Part shown: positions 14,771 through 22,676 of the stretch, in pieces | Numbering within the stretch: position 1 is the first letter of the stretch | Layout of the letters: each line of letters opens with the position of its first letter | NCBI GenBank assembly: GCA_938004375.1 | Contig: CALKWH010000106.1 | Location: forward strand, 1 to 24,799 | DNA from: an uncultured Pseudomonadota bacterium | GTDB lineage: Bacteria > Myxococcota_A > Polyangia > HGW-17 | Reading direction: 5' to 3' | Length of the DNA stretch: 24,799 nucleotides | Made by a program: the position numbers and the translations under genes | Notes under the pieces: model-generated | The model's input: the letters and a program-made list of their open reading frames with translations, nothing else | Database searches by the model: none | What the model was told of the DNA's origin: nothing

Positions 14771-14784
14771 AAAGGAGTGTGCGC

Positions 14785-15267
14785 ATGCGTGCATGGTTCA
14801 CCGTCTTCCTCGCGGCCTGGATCCTCTGGCTCGCGCTGACCGTTCCCTGGCAGCAGGCCCAGGTCCTCGCGGGCGCGCTGGTGGCGGCCCTGGCCGCGGT
14901 CTTCGTCCGCCCGCTCCTGCCGGCCGGCTTCAAGGGCCCGGGCCCCGCCGCCATCGGGCGATTCCTGCTCTTCGTGCCCGTGTTCCTCGCCGAGATGGTC
15001 AAGGCGAACTTCCAGATCGCCCGAGTCGTTCTGCACCCGGCGCTGCCCATGAAGCCGCGGGTGCTCACGGCCAAAACGGAGCTGGTCTCCGACGCCGGCA
15101 AGATGCTGCTGGCCAACGCCATCACCCTCACGCCGGGAACTCTCACGGTGGACGCCGAGGGCGACGAACTGGTCATCCACTGCGTCAACCCCACCCCCGA
15201 GCAGGAGCAGGACCCCCGTCGCCTGCTCCATCCGTTCGAGGATCACATCCGGAGGTTCGCGCCATGA
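14785..15267 (+). CDS. mrpE: MrpE/MnhE-like antiporter subunit (MbxA-like)
   Basis: This 160-residue protein has two or three N-terminal membrane helices and then a cytoplasmic domain with ITLTPGTLTVDAEGDELVIHC, the hallmark of MrpE (written here as a motif region near residues 112-132). MrpE is an accessory membrane subunit of Mrp cation/proton antiporters and of Mbh/Mbx complexes. The ATG at 14785 has AAGGAG seven bases upstream. A GTG at 14779 is too close to that site. The stop overlaps the next start as ATGA. Confidence 0.9.
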   Translation: MRAWFTVFLAAWILWLALTVPWQQAQVLAGALVAALAAVFVRPLLPAGFKGPGPAAIGRFLLFVPVFLAEMVKANFQIARVVLHPALPMKPRVLTAKTELVSDAGKMLLANAITLTPGTLTVDAEGDELVIHCVNPTPEQEQDPRRLLHPFEDHIRRFAP

Positions 15268-15518
15268 GCATCTGGTCCGTCTGGCTGGGTCTGTTCTCCC
15301 TGGGCCTGCTGCTGGCGCTCGCGCGCGTGCTGCTGGGCCCGAAACCCGAGGACCGCGCGGTGGCGCTGGACGTGTTCACCGTCATGCTGTCGGCGCTCAC
15401 CGTGCTGTTCGGCGTGTGGTCGGGCAGCGTGCTCGTGCTCGACATCGCGCTCGTGTTCTCCGTGCTGAGCTTCCTGGGCATGCTGCTGCTCGGGCGGGCT
15501 CTGGAAAGGGGGCTGTGA
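15264..15518 (+). CDS. mrpF: MrpF/MnhF-like antiporter subunit (MbxB-like)
   Basis: This 84-residue protein has three membrane helices. The family landmarks are present: L-L-G-P-K-P-E-D-R-A-V-A-L-D after helix 1 and a D-I-A-L-V-F-S-V-L-S-F-L-G stretch in helix 3. It is a small structural subunit of the Mrp-type ion-translocating module. GGAGG lies upstream of the ATG, and the gene overlaps its neighbours at both ends. Confidence 0.9.
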   Translation: MSIWSVWLGLFSLGLLLALARVLLGPKPEDRAVALDVFTVMLSALTVLFGVWSGSVLVLDIALVFSVLSFLGMLLLGRALERGL

Positions 15519-15793
15519 TGGCCTACGCGGGTCACGCCTTCATCGCAATCGGTCTGTTCTTCCTCGTCGTCAGCGGCCTGGGTGTCCTGCGAATGCCGGA
15601 CGTGTTCAACCGGCTGCAGGCCGGCACCAAGGCCAGCACGCTGGGGTTCCTCGGCGTTCTGATCGGCGCCGGGTTCTTCCGGCCGATGTGGATCCCCCGG
15701 CTCCTGATCCTGGCCGTCTTCCTGCTCTCCACGGCGCCGCTTGCGGCCCACGCCCTCGCCCGCGCCGTGCATTCCCGGCGAGGTGACGCATGA
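15518..15793 (+). CDS. mrpG: MrpG/MnhG-like antiporter subunit (MbxC-like)
   Basis: This 91-residue protein has three membrane helices and the family signature V-L-R-M-P-D-V-F-N-R-L-Q followed by T-K-A-S-T-L-G. It normally sits beside MrpE and MrpF in the membrane arm. The ATG shares its A with the preceding stop codon, which indicates coupled translation. Confidence 0.9.
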   Translation: MAYAGHAFIAIGLFFLVVSGLGVLRMPDVFNRLQAGTKASTLGFLGVLIGAGFFRPMWIPRLLILAVFLLSTAPLAAHALARAVHSRRGDA

Positions 15794-16044
15794 CCGCGCT
15801 TGTCCTGCTCGTCTGCATCCCGCTGGTCGTGGGTGCGGTGGCCGTGGTCACCGTGCGCGACCTGCTGTCGGCCATCCTCATCGAGGGCGTGGTCTCCCTG
15901 TCGGCGGCCGTGCTCTTCCTGCTGCTGGGCGCCCTGGACGTGGCCATCACCCAGGCGGTGGTGGGTTGCGGCCTGACCACGGCCGTGTTCCTCTATTCCT
16001 GGCGACGTCTGCCCGAGAAGGCGCGGGAGGTGACCCATGAATAA
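15790..16044 (+). CDS. MbhD-like (DUF4040) membrane subunit
   Basis: This 84-residue protein has three membrane helices. It matches the MbhD/DUF4040 region, which in aerobic Mrp systems is the C-terminal part of the large MrpA subunit, with D-L-L-S-A near the start and G-A-L-D-V-A-I-T-Q-A-V-V-G in the last third. A separate MbhD gene is typical of Mbh- and Mbx-type complexes rather than stand-alone Mrp antiporters. It overlaps the next gene by eight bases. Confidence 0.85.
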   Translation: MTALVLLVCIPLVVGAVAVVTVRDLLSAILIEGVVSLSAAVLFLLLGALDVAITQAVVGCGLTTAVFLYSWRRLPEKAREVTHE

Positions 16045-16795
16045 GCTCCTGGCCGTATTCGTCTCCGCGGGGGTCGTGGCCCTGCTCGGCGTCTTTCTGC
16101 TCACCGGACCGGCGCGGGACCAGTTGTTCAGCGGCCGCTCCGAGCTCGGAGACGCCTTCTCCCGGCGCGACGTGCGCGGTCCCGCCCCGGACCAGGTGGG
16201 CCCCGGCTCCCGCGGGCTCGAGAGCGCCCCGGCGAACACCGTCACCGCCATCGTGCTGGATTACCGCGGCTTCGACACCTTGGGCGAGGTGACCGTGCTG
16301 TTCGCCGCCGTCGCAGGCGCCGGGCTCGTTCTGTTCGCGCGCCGCCGCCGCGGCCAAGCCGTGTCCGCCCGCCGGCCGTCCCTGATCCTGACGGCCGCGG
16401 CTCCCTGGGTCTTCTTGTTCCTGTTCGTGGTGGGCTTCGCCATCGCCCTCCACGGCCACCTCACCCCCGGTGGAGGCTTCCCAGGCGGCGCGCTGCTGGC
16501 CGCCGGCCTCGTGCTGCTGCTGTCGGCCACCGGTCGCGAGCCCTCGGCCCGGCGCCTGCACCTGCTCGAGGGGCTGGCGGGCTTCTCCTTCGTCGCCGTC
16601 GGCGTCGCCGGCCTGGTCTGGAAGGGATCCTTCCTGGCCCACTTCGGCGACTCGGGCGTCCTGGGCGACTTCTGGTCCGCCCCGGTCACCATGCTGCTGT
16701 ACCTGATCATCGCGCTGAAGGTGTCGGCCGAGCTCGCCAACGCGGTCCGCACCCTGGCCCACGTGGAGGATCCCACGACCAAGGAGGCCCCATGA
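16037..16795 (+). CDS. MbhE-MrpB fusion subunit
   Basis: This 252-residue protein joins two normally separate parts. Residues 1-100 are MbhE-like, with N-T-V-T-A-I-V-L-D-Y-R-G-F-D-T-L-G-E, a motif from the C-terminal end of MrpA. Residues about 118-245 are MrpB/MnhB, with H-G-H-L-T-P-G-G-G-F-P-G-G-A-L. About seven membrane helices are visible. In Pyrococcus Mbh the MbhE and MbhF parts are separate genes. The fused frame is continuous and has no sign of frameshift. It overlaps the next start as ATGA-like. Confidence 0.85.
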   Translation: MNKLLAVFVSAGVVALLGVFLLTGPARDQLFSGRSELGDAFSRRDVRGPAPDQVGPGSRGLESAPANTVTAIVLDYRGFDTLGEVTVLFAAVAGAGLVLFARRRRGQAVSARRPSLILTAAAPWVFLFLFVVGFAIALHGHLTPGGGFPGGALLAAGLVLLLSATGREPSARRLHLLEGLAGFSFVAVGVAGLVWKGSFLAHFGDSGVLGDFWSAPVTMLLYLIIALKVSAELANAVRTLAHVEDPTTKEAP

Positions 16796-17160
16796 ACGTC
16801 GTGCCCATCGTCGCGATCAGTGCGCTGCTGCTGTTCGGAATCGGGCTGTATGGCCTGTGGTCCGGGCGCAACGTCCTGCGCTGGATCCTGGCCGTCGGCC
16901 TGATGGAGACCGGGATCAACGTGTTCCTGGTGCTCACGGGCTGGCGCCCCGGCGGCGCGGTCCCCATCATCACCGGGGCCTTCTCCACCCGTGGACCGTC
17001 CCCGTTCATCGATCCGGTGCCCTCCGCGCTGGTGCTCACCTCCATCGTCATCGGCCTGGGCACCACCACCCTGGCCCTGGCGCTGGCCGTGCTCCACGCC
17101 CGGGCCCACGGCGACCTCGAATGCGGGGACGATCCCGAGAACGCGGAGGTGCTGGAATGA
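16792..17160 (+). CDS. mrpC: MrpC/NuoK-like subunit (MbxG-like)
   Basis: This 122-residue protein has three membrane helices homologous to MrpC and NuoK. It carries G-L-Y-G-L-W-S-G-R-N-V-L-R in the first loop and the family's D-P-V-P-S-A-L-V-L-T-S-I-V-I-G before helix 3. An acidic C-terminal tail follows. MrpC contributes to the ion path next to the large pump subunit encoded immediately downstream. Confidence 0.9.
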   Translation: MNVVPIVAISALLLFGIGLYGLWSGRNVLRWILAVGLMETGINVFLVLTGWRPGGAVPIITGAFSTRGPSPFIDPVPSALVLTSIVIGLGTTTLALALAVLHARAHGDLECGDDPENAEVLE

Positions 17161-18737
17161 GCGCCGCCGTCGCCTTCATCGCCGCCCCCCTGGCCGCCGC
17201 CTTCCTGCTGCCGCTGCTGGGCACCCGGCCGACCTGGGGCACCCGCGCCGCCTCGCTGCTGACGCTGGGCGCGCTGTTCGCCCTGGGCGCCTGGATGCTC
17301 GCGGGCCCGGTTCCGCCCCACGTGATCGTGCTGGGCGGCTGGCGGGCCCCCTTCGGCATCTCCCTCTACGTCGACGCCTCCTCGCTGATGCTCGTCACCC
17401 TGTTCGAGCTGCTCGCCCTCGCGGCGCTGTGGTTCCAGCACCAGCACGGGCAGGAGAAGCCGGTGTCTTTCGACGTGCTGGTCCTGGTCCTCATGGCCGC
17501 CGGCGCCGGCGCCGTGCTGACCCAGGACCTGTTCAACCTGTTCGTCTTCCTCGAGATCGCCACGGTCGCCGCCCTGGCCCTCTCCGCCCCGCAGACGGGC
17601 AGCCCCCGCGGGGTGATCCGCTATTGGCTGTTCTCCGCGGTCTCCGGCGCGGCCATGCTGCTGGGCATCGCCATCCTCTACAGCGGTGCAGGCACCCTCA
17701 ACCTCGTGGACCTGGGCGCCCGCTGGGGGCGGCTTGCCGAGCCGGTGCGCTGGCTCTCCGGCGTGCTGATCCTGCTCGGGTTCCTCGTCAAGATGGAGAT
17801 CATGCCGTTCCACGGCTGGGCCCCGGCCACCTACCGCCGCGCGCCCTCCTCGGTGGGCCTCCTGCTCTCGGGCGTGGTCACCGGGCTCGCCGCCTTCTCC
17901 GCGTGGAAGTTCTTCGCCCTGGTGCTGCGCGGCGGCACCTCGCTTCCGCCGGTCTCCGGCGTGTTCTCCTTCTCCCAGGCGCTGTTCGGCCTGGGTGCCC
18001 TCACCCTGATCCTGGGCGCCCTGGCCATGCTCGCCGAGAAGGACGGGAAGCGCCTGCTCGCGTTCTCCACGATCTCGCAGATGGGCCTCGTACTCATGGC
18101 GCTCGCCCTAGGCAACCCGCGCGCCGTGCGCGGCGCGCTGTTCCTGGTGTTCTCCCACGCCCTGGGAAAGAGCCTGCTCTTCTTGGTGGCCGGGATCGCC
18201 GTGTCCCGCACGCGCCGCTCCGAGTGGGGCGCCTGGCGCGGTCTGGGGCAGTCCTCACGCTCGCTGGTGTGGTTCTGGTTCCTCGGGACGGCCACGGTGG
18301 TCGGTCTGCCGCTGGTCCCCGGCTTCTGGGGCAAGCTCTCCTTCGTGGGCGGCGCCCTCGGGATGGGGATGTGGGGCAAGGCCGGCGTTGCGTTGCTGAT
18401 CGCGGCCACCGTCGCCGAAAGCGTGGCGCTCCTGCGCGTCGGACACGGGCTCTGGGAACACGCCGACCTCAGGAAGAGGTCGGGCGATGTCGATGAGACG
18501 TCGGCAGCCGCCGGTGCCGCACCGGCCTGCAAAGCCTGCGCGGGCGTGTCCTACTGGGCCGGCGCCCTCGCGATCTCGGCCGGGATCCTCTGGATGGGCC
18601 TGTGGCCCGCCACCTTCACCCGCGCCTTCGCCGACACCGCAGCCGCCTACGCCGGCGACCAGCCCGTGTCGGTGGTACGGACCAGCACAGACGCCTTCGC
18701 GCCCCGGCGCGACGGCCAAGGACAGGTGAAGCCATGA
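17157..18737 (+). CDS. mrpD: MrpD/NuoN-like proton-conducting pump subunit (MbxH-like)
   Basis: This 526-residue antiporter-like subunit has about 14 membrane helices. Key charged residues of the family are present: Glu133 (LFNLFVFLE), Lys212 (GFLVKMEIMPFHGW), and His334 with Lys338 (SHALGKSL). Energy from electron transfer in the peripheral arm is thought to move ions through such residues. An odd feature is a hydrophilic loop at about 431-464 with C458-x-x-C461 (PACKACAG), absent from typical relatives as I know them. It starts by ATGA overlap with mrpC. Confidence 0.9.
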   Translation: MSAAVAFIAAPLAAAFLLPLLGTRPTWGTRAASLLTLGALFALGAWMLAGPVPPHVIVLGGWRAPFGISLYVDASSLMLVTLFELLALAALWFQHQHGQEKPVSFDVLVLVLMAAGAGAVLTQDLFNLFVFLEIATVAALALSAPQTGSPRGVIRYWLFSAVSGAAMLLGIAILYSGAGTLNLVDLGARWGRLAEPVRWLSGVLILLGFLVKMEIMPFHGWAPATYRRAPSSVGLLLSGVVTGLAAFSAWKFFALVLRGGTSLPPVSGVFSFSQALFGLGALTLILGALAMLAEKDGKRLLAFSTISQMGLVLMALALGNPRAVRGALFLVFSHALGKSLLFLVAGIAVSRTRRSEWGAWRGLGQSSRSLVWFWFLGTATVVGLPLVPGFWGKLSFVGGALGMGMWGKAGVALLIAATVAESVALLRVGHGLWEHADLRKRSGDVDETSAAAGAAPACKACAGVSYWAGALAISAGILWMGLWPATFTRAFADTAAAYAGDQPVSVVRTSTDAFAPRRDGQGQVKP

Positions 18738-20617
18738 CGAAGTACCTGCTCCCCGCCCTCGTCATCCTGCCGCCGGTCCTCGGCCTTCTCGCCGCGTTCC
18801 TGCCGCGGCTGCTGCGCTGGCTGCTGCTGTTCCTGACCGCGCTGGCCACCGCCACCGTCCTGGTGGCGGTCCGCCCGGGTGAGATGATGCCCTTCTCGGC
18901 GGCCCTTCCGGTGGACGCGCTGGGGCCCGCCCTGGGACTTCACCTGGCCCTCACGCCCACGGCCTGGTTCTTCCTGGTGATGTCGTCCCTGGCCACGGCC
19001 TCCTTCACCCTGTTCTCGCTGGTGTTCAACGACGAGCGCCACGACTCCGGGATCGCCCCCCTCTACCTGGCCCTGCTGGGCTTCGGCAGCGGGGTCTTCC
19101 TGGCCGCGGACTGGATCACGTTCTTCGTCTGCTGGGAGCTGGCCTCGGTGCTCACCCTGATCATCGTGGGTCACCGCCGGGGTCACGCGTTCTCGGCGGG
19201 CCTCTGGTACTTCGCGCTCTCCGCGCTCGGGTCCCTCTCGCTCCTGGCCGGCGCCTGGTGGATCGCGCTCCACAACGGCAGTTTTCGCATCGACGACAGC
19301 CTGGTCACCCTCACCGGCTGGGTCGCCTCGGGGCGCGCGGCCGCCTGGCCCGTGCTCGGGCTCTTCTCCCTGGCCTTTTTGACCAAGGCCGCCCTGTTCC
19401 CGTTCCACATGTGGCCGGCCTTCGCCCACGCTGAAGCGCCCGACGACTTTTCCCCCTTCCTTTCGGGCGTCCTCATCAAGTACGGCATCTACGGTCTGTT
19501 CGTGGTATGGGTGCCCGTGTTCTTCCACACCCCCGAGGGTGCGGTGCGCACGATCTCCGGGATCCCCTGGCCGCTGTACATTCTCGGTTGGGTCTCCGCC
19601 CTCACCGCGGTGGTGGGCACCCTCATGGCCATCTTCACAAACGACGCCAAGCGCCTGCTGGCCTGGTCCACGGTGGCCAACCTCGGTTACATCGGCACCG
19701 CCCTCTCCGCGCACAGCGTGCTGGGTACGGCGGCCGCGCTCTTCCACCTCGCCAACCACATGGTCTTCAAGGGCGCCATGTTCACCACCGTGGCCGCGGT
19801 GAAGTGGCGCACCGGCGAGCGGGAGATGCACCGCATGGGTGGCCTGGCCCTGCGCATGCCGCTCACCTTCATGACCTTCCTGCTGGCGATCATCGCCGCC
19901 GCCGGCATCCCGCCGATGTCCGGCTTCGCCTCGAAGTGGATGATCTTCCAGGCTCTCTTCGAGAAGCAGTTGGTCTTCCAGGCGACCGCCCTGTTCTTCG
20001 CCTCCACCGGCGCCTTCCTCTACCTGTACCGGGCGCTCCACAGCATCTTCCTGGGCCAGCTCTCCACCCGCCACGAACACGTGCGGGAGGTGCCCTTCCT
20101 CATGGCGCTGCCCATGGTGGCCTTCATGCTCGCGCTCATGGCCGTCGGCTTCGCCCCGGGCCTGATCCTGAAGCCCGTCAACTGGGTGCTCGCCAGCCAC
20201 GGGCTCGACGCCGTGCGCTCCAACTGGACCATCGTCGTCGGGGCGACGGCGCACATCGACTTCGCCACGCTCTTCGGCGTCTTCGGCTTCGCCGCCGCGC
20301 TGGTGTTCCTGTTCTTCGTGCTGGGCGGGCGGCGCACCAAGGTGCCCATGATGGACAACTACACCTCCGGCGAGGATCCCGCCGACTGGGGTCTGACCCC
20401 GGAGCGCTACCAGTACGCCTACGCCTTCTACCAGCCCATCCGCGTCCTGTTCTCCCGAATCCCGCTGGGCGCCACCGAGGCCCTCTTCGCCCGCGTCGCC
20501 CGCGCCCTCGTGCGCACCGGCTCCCTGGTCGCCGACGGGTTCGCCAGCGCGGCCTTCTCGACGTGGTCCATCCTGCTGGGCGCCGCCCTGCTCATCCTCT
20601 TCGGGGTGCTGTCATGA
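18734..20617 (+). CDS. Second antiporter-like pump subunit, NuoL/MrpD type (MbxH'-like)
   Basis: This 627-residue protein is a second MrpD/NuoL-type pump. Glu135 (FVCWE), Lys218 (AFLTKAALFPFHMW), Lys249, His337, His341 and Lys345 (HLANHMVFKG) form the expected charged chain. After the core, the C-terminal part (about 530-627) contains YTSGEDPADWG, a long amphipathic segment and a last membrane helix, which recalls the anchor arms of NuoL or MbhI. Two pump subunits and no separate MbhI gene is the layout of Mbx (Mbs), not of Mbh hydrogenase. The start overlaps the previous stop as ATGA. Confidence 0.88.
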   Translation: MTKYLLPALVILPPVLGLLAAFLPRLLRWLLLFLTALATATVLVAVRPGEMMPFSAALPVDALGPALGLHLALTPTAWFFLVMSSLATASFTLFSLVFNDERHDSGIAPLYLALLGFGSGVFLAADWITFFVCWELASVLTLIIVGHRRGHAFSAGLWYFALSALGSLSLLAGAWWIALHNGSFRIDDSLVTLTGWVASGRAAAWPVLGLFSLAFLTKAALFPFHMWPAFAHAEAPDDFSPFLSGVLIKYGIYGLFVVWVPVFFHTPEGAVRTISGIPWPLYILGWVSALTAVVGTLMAIFTNDAKRLLAWSTVANLGYIGTALSAHSVLGTAAALFHLANHMVFKGAMFTTVAAVKWRTGEREMHRMGGLALRMPLTFMTFLLAIIAAAGIPPMSGFASKWMIFQALFEKQLVFQATALFFASTGAFLYLYRALHSIFLGQLSTRHEHVREVPFLMALPMVAFMLALMAVGFAPGLILKPVNWVLASHGLDAVRSNWTIVVGATAHIDFATLFGVFGFAAALVFLFFVLGGRRTKVPMMDNYTSGEDPADWGLTPERYQYAYAFYQPIRVLFSRIPLGATEALFARVARALVRTGSLVADGFASAAFSTWSILLGAALLILFGVLS

Positions 20618-21510
20618 GATTCTTGAACATGCTTCCGCAGCTGCTGGGCGTGAGTTTCCTGGCCATGGGGCTCGGGCTCCTGCTCATGGGCCTGGGGCGC
20701 CAGTTCACGGCGCGCCTCCAGCGCCGCGTCGGGCCGCCCTTCTACCAGGCCTACCTGGACGTCCTCAAGTGCTTCTCCAAGACCTCGATCACCCACGGCT
20801 TCGTCATGGACCTGGGCACGATCATGTCCCTGGCCGGCCTCATCGCGACGGCCTACTACGTGCCGTTCGTGCAGTGGACGCCCACCGGATCCGGCAGCTT
20901 GGTGATCATCCTCTACCTGATGACCATCGGCTACCTGGGCATGGCCATGGGCGTGTCGGCGTCAGGGAACCCCCAGGCGCCCCTGGGCATCGCCCGGGCC
21001 CTGGCGCTCATGTTCGGCTACAAGGTCCCGCTGGTGATGGTCATCCTGGCCATGATCGTGGTCACCGGTTCCTCGGACCTGCTCGCCATCGCGAACGCCC
21101 AGCAGGGCGGCCCGTCGAACTGGTTCCTCCTGAAGTTCCCCATCGGCTTTGTCGCCGTGGAGATCGCCTTCCAGGCCATGATCGGCGAGCGGCCCTACGA
21201 CATGATGATCGCCCCCGCCGAGATCGCCTCGGGGCCCATGGTGGAGCTCTCGGGCAAGTACCTCGGCCTGGCGTTCCTGCTGCACAGCGTGCAGTTGTAC
21301 GTCGAGACCGCGCTGATCGTGAACCTGTTCCTCGGGGGCGCGGCCAACCCGGCCACGTTCTTCGGCAAGCAGGTTTTGGTGTACCTGACCTCGATGGCCG
21401 TCAACGCCGTGATGGCCCGCTACCGGATCGAGCAGGGCATCGCCCATCTCTGGAAATGGGCGGGGTCCCTCGCGTTCATCCAGCTTCTGACCACGAAGGG
21501 GGGGTTCTGA
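20614..21510 (+). CDS. NuoH/MbhM-like membrane subunit linking membrane and peripheral arms
   Basis: This 298-residue protein has about eight membrane helices. The first cytoplasmic loop R-R-V-G-P-P-F-Y-Q-A-Y-L-D-V-L-K-C-F-S-K (residues 37-56) and the later G-E-R-P-Y-D-M-M-I-A-P-A-E-I-A-S-G (191-207) match the conserved NuoH/HycD/MbhM loops. Those loops contact the large and small subunits and couple electron transfer to ion movement. It follows the pumps by ATGA overlap and precedes the small subunit by one base. Confidence 0.9.
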   Translation: MRFLNMLPQLLGVSFLAMGLGLLLMGLGRQFTARLQRRVGPPFYQAYLDVLKCFSKTSITHGFVMDLGTIMSLAGLIATAYYVPFVQWTPTGSGSLVIILYLMTIGYLGMAMGVSASGNPQAPLGIARALALMFGYKVPLVMVILAMIVVTGSSDLLAIANAQQGGPSNWFLLKFPIGFVAVEIAFQAMIGERPYDMMIAPAEIASGPMVELSGKYLGLAFLLHSVQLYVETALIVNLFLGGAANPATFFGKQVLVYLTSMAVNAVMARYRIEQGIAHLWKWAGSLAFIQLLTTKGGF

Positions 21511-21511
21511 C

Positions 21512-22168
21512 ATGGAAGACGCCGTCCTGTTCAACCTGCGCGACGAGCGCCAGAGCGCCTGGGAGAGCGTGCTCAACTACTTCCGCAAGCGCTCGATGTG
21601 GATGCTCTATTACTGCACGGGCTGCGGCGCCATCGAGCTGCCGCCGTCGATGACCTCGCGCTACGACATGGAGCGCTTCGGCATGGGTCCCATGGCCACG
21701 CCGCGGCAGGCCGACCTGCTGCTGATCACCGGCTACCTGTCGGTGAAGACGCTCAAGCGCGTGATCCGCTCCTACGAGCAGATGCAGGAGCCGAAATACG
21801 TGGTGGGCTTCGGCTCGTGCCCGATCAACGGCGGCATATACTGGGACGCCTATCCGGTGATCAACCACCTCGAGCTCTTCATCCCCGTGGACATGTCCAT
21901 CGCCGGCTGCATGCCGCGCCCCCAGGCCGTCCTCGACGCGTTCCAGAAACTGATGGACGAGATCCAGGCGGGGAAGGCGGTCGGCTACAAGCGCTACCGC
22001 AAGCACCTCGACTGGTACAAGCGCAACCAGGACGCCGTGCTGGCCCGCACCGAGGCCGTGCTCGAACCGTGGGAGGATCCGTTCTCGGACGCCGCCCTGG
22101 TGGAGAGCCTGTGGAACGACGCGCCGGCGGAAGTCAAGGAAATGCGGGAGGTGCGCCATGACGCCTGA
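21512..22168 (+). CDS. NuoB/MbhJ-like small subunit with proximal [4Fe-4S] cluster
   Basis: This 218-residue protein has the four cluster cysteines C35 and C38 (YYCTGCGAIE), C103 (GSCPINGG) and C133 (AGCMPRPQA). The usual Pro before the last Cys is Ala. This subunit carries the cluster next to the catalytic or quinone-like pocket of the large subunit. A C-terminal extension of about 50 polar residues is longer than in Mbh small subunits as I recall them. The start has a purine-rich GGGGGG site. Confidence 0.9.
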   Translation: MEDAVLFNLRDERQSAWESVLNYFRKRSMWMLYYCTGCGAIELPPSMTSRYDMERFGMGPMATPRQADLLLITGYLSVKTLKRVIRSYEQMQEPKYVVGFGSCPINGGIYWDAYPVINHLELFIPVDMSIAGCMPRPQAVLDAFQKLMDEIQAGKAVGYKRYRKHLDWYKRNQDAVLARTEAVLEPWEDPFSDAALVESLWNDAPAEVKEMREVRHDA

Positions 22169-22676
22169 GCGCTTTTCGAGCCAGTTGGCCCGTTTCTTCG
22201 GAGACGACGCCCGGTTCACCGACAAGGGCGGCGCCCAGTGGGAGCTTCGCGTTCCCCGGGACCGCTGCCTGCCGTTGTTGTCCTTCCTGCGGGATCACTC
22301 GTTCGTCCACCTCGCCTTCATCAGCGCCGTGGACTGGCCCAGGGACCAGGAGATCGAGCTCGTCTATCACGTGTGGAGCTACGAGCACCGGGTGCACGTG
22401 CTGGTCAAGACCCGCACCGAGCGGGAGAAGGCCTGGATGTTCACCGCGCACCGCCTCTGGGGGCAGGCCCAGGCCTACGAGCAGGAGATTCATGAAATGA
22501 TGGGCGTCTTCTTCCTGGGGAACCCCGACCTCTCGCCCCTGTTCCTGCACAACTGGCACGACCGGCCGCCGCTGCGCAAGGACTTCGACCCGAAGGCCTA
22601 CTCCCTGAAGGCCTACACCCTCGCCGGGCTCGGGCTCGCCCCGGAGCAGAAGGAGGACGGCGATGTACCTTCCTGA
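22158..22676 (+). CDS. NuoC/MbhK-like 30-kDa subunit
   Basis: This 172-residue protein has the NuoC-type signature Y-E-Q-E-I-H-E-M-M-G-V-F-F (107-119), then G-N-P-D-L and P-P-L-R-K-D-F (137-143). It is a cofactor-free structural subunit bound to the large subunit. It overlaps the small-subunit gene by 11 bases and the large-subunit gene by 14. Confidence 0.88.
   Translation: MTPERFSSQLARFFGDDARFTDKGGAQWELRVPRDRCLPLLSFLRDHSFVHLAFISAVDWPRDQEIELVYHVWSYEHRVHVLVKTRTEREKAWMFTAHRLWGQAQAYEQEIHEMMGVFFLGNPDLSPLFLHNWHDRPPLRKDFDPKAYSLKAYTLAGLGLAPEQKEDGDVPS

Noticed and set aside
14785..18737. Stand-alone Mrp Na+/H+ antiporter operon
   Set aside because: There is no full-length MrpA, and the genes run without a break into NuoH-, B-, C- and D-like subunits and a ferredoxin.
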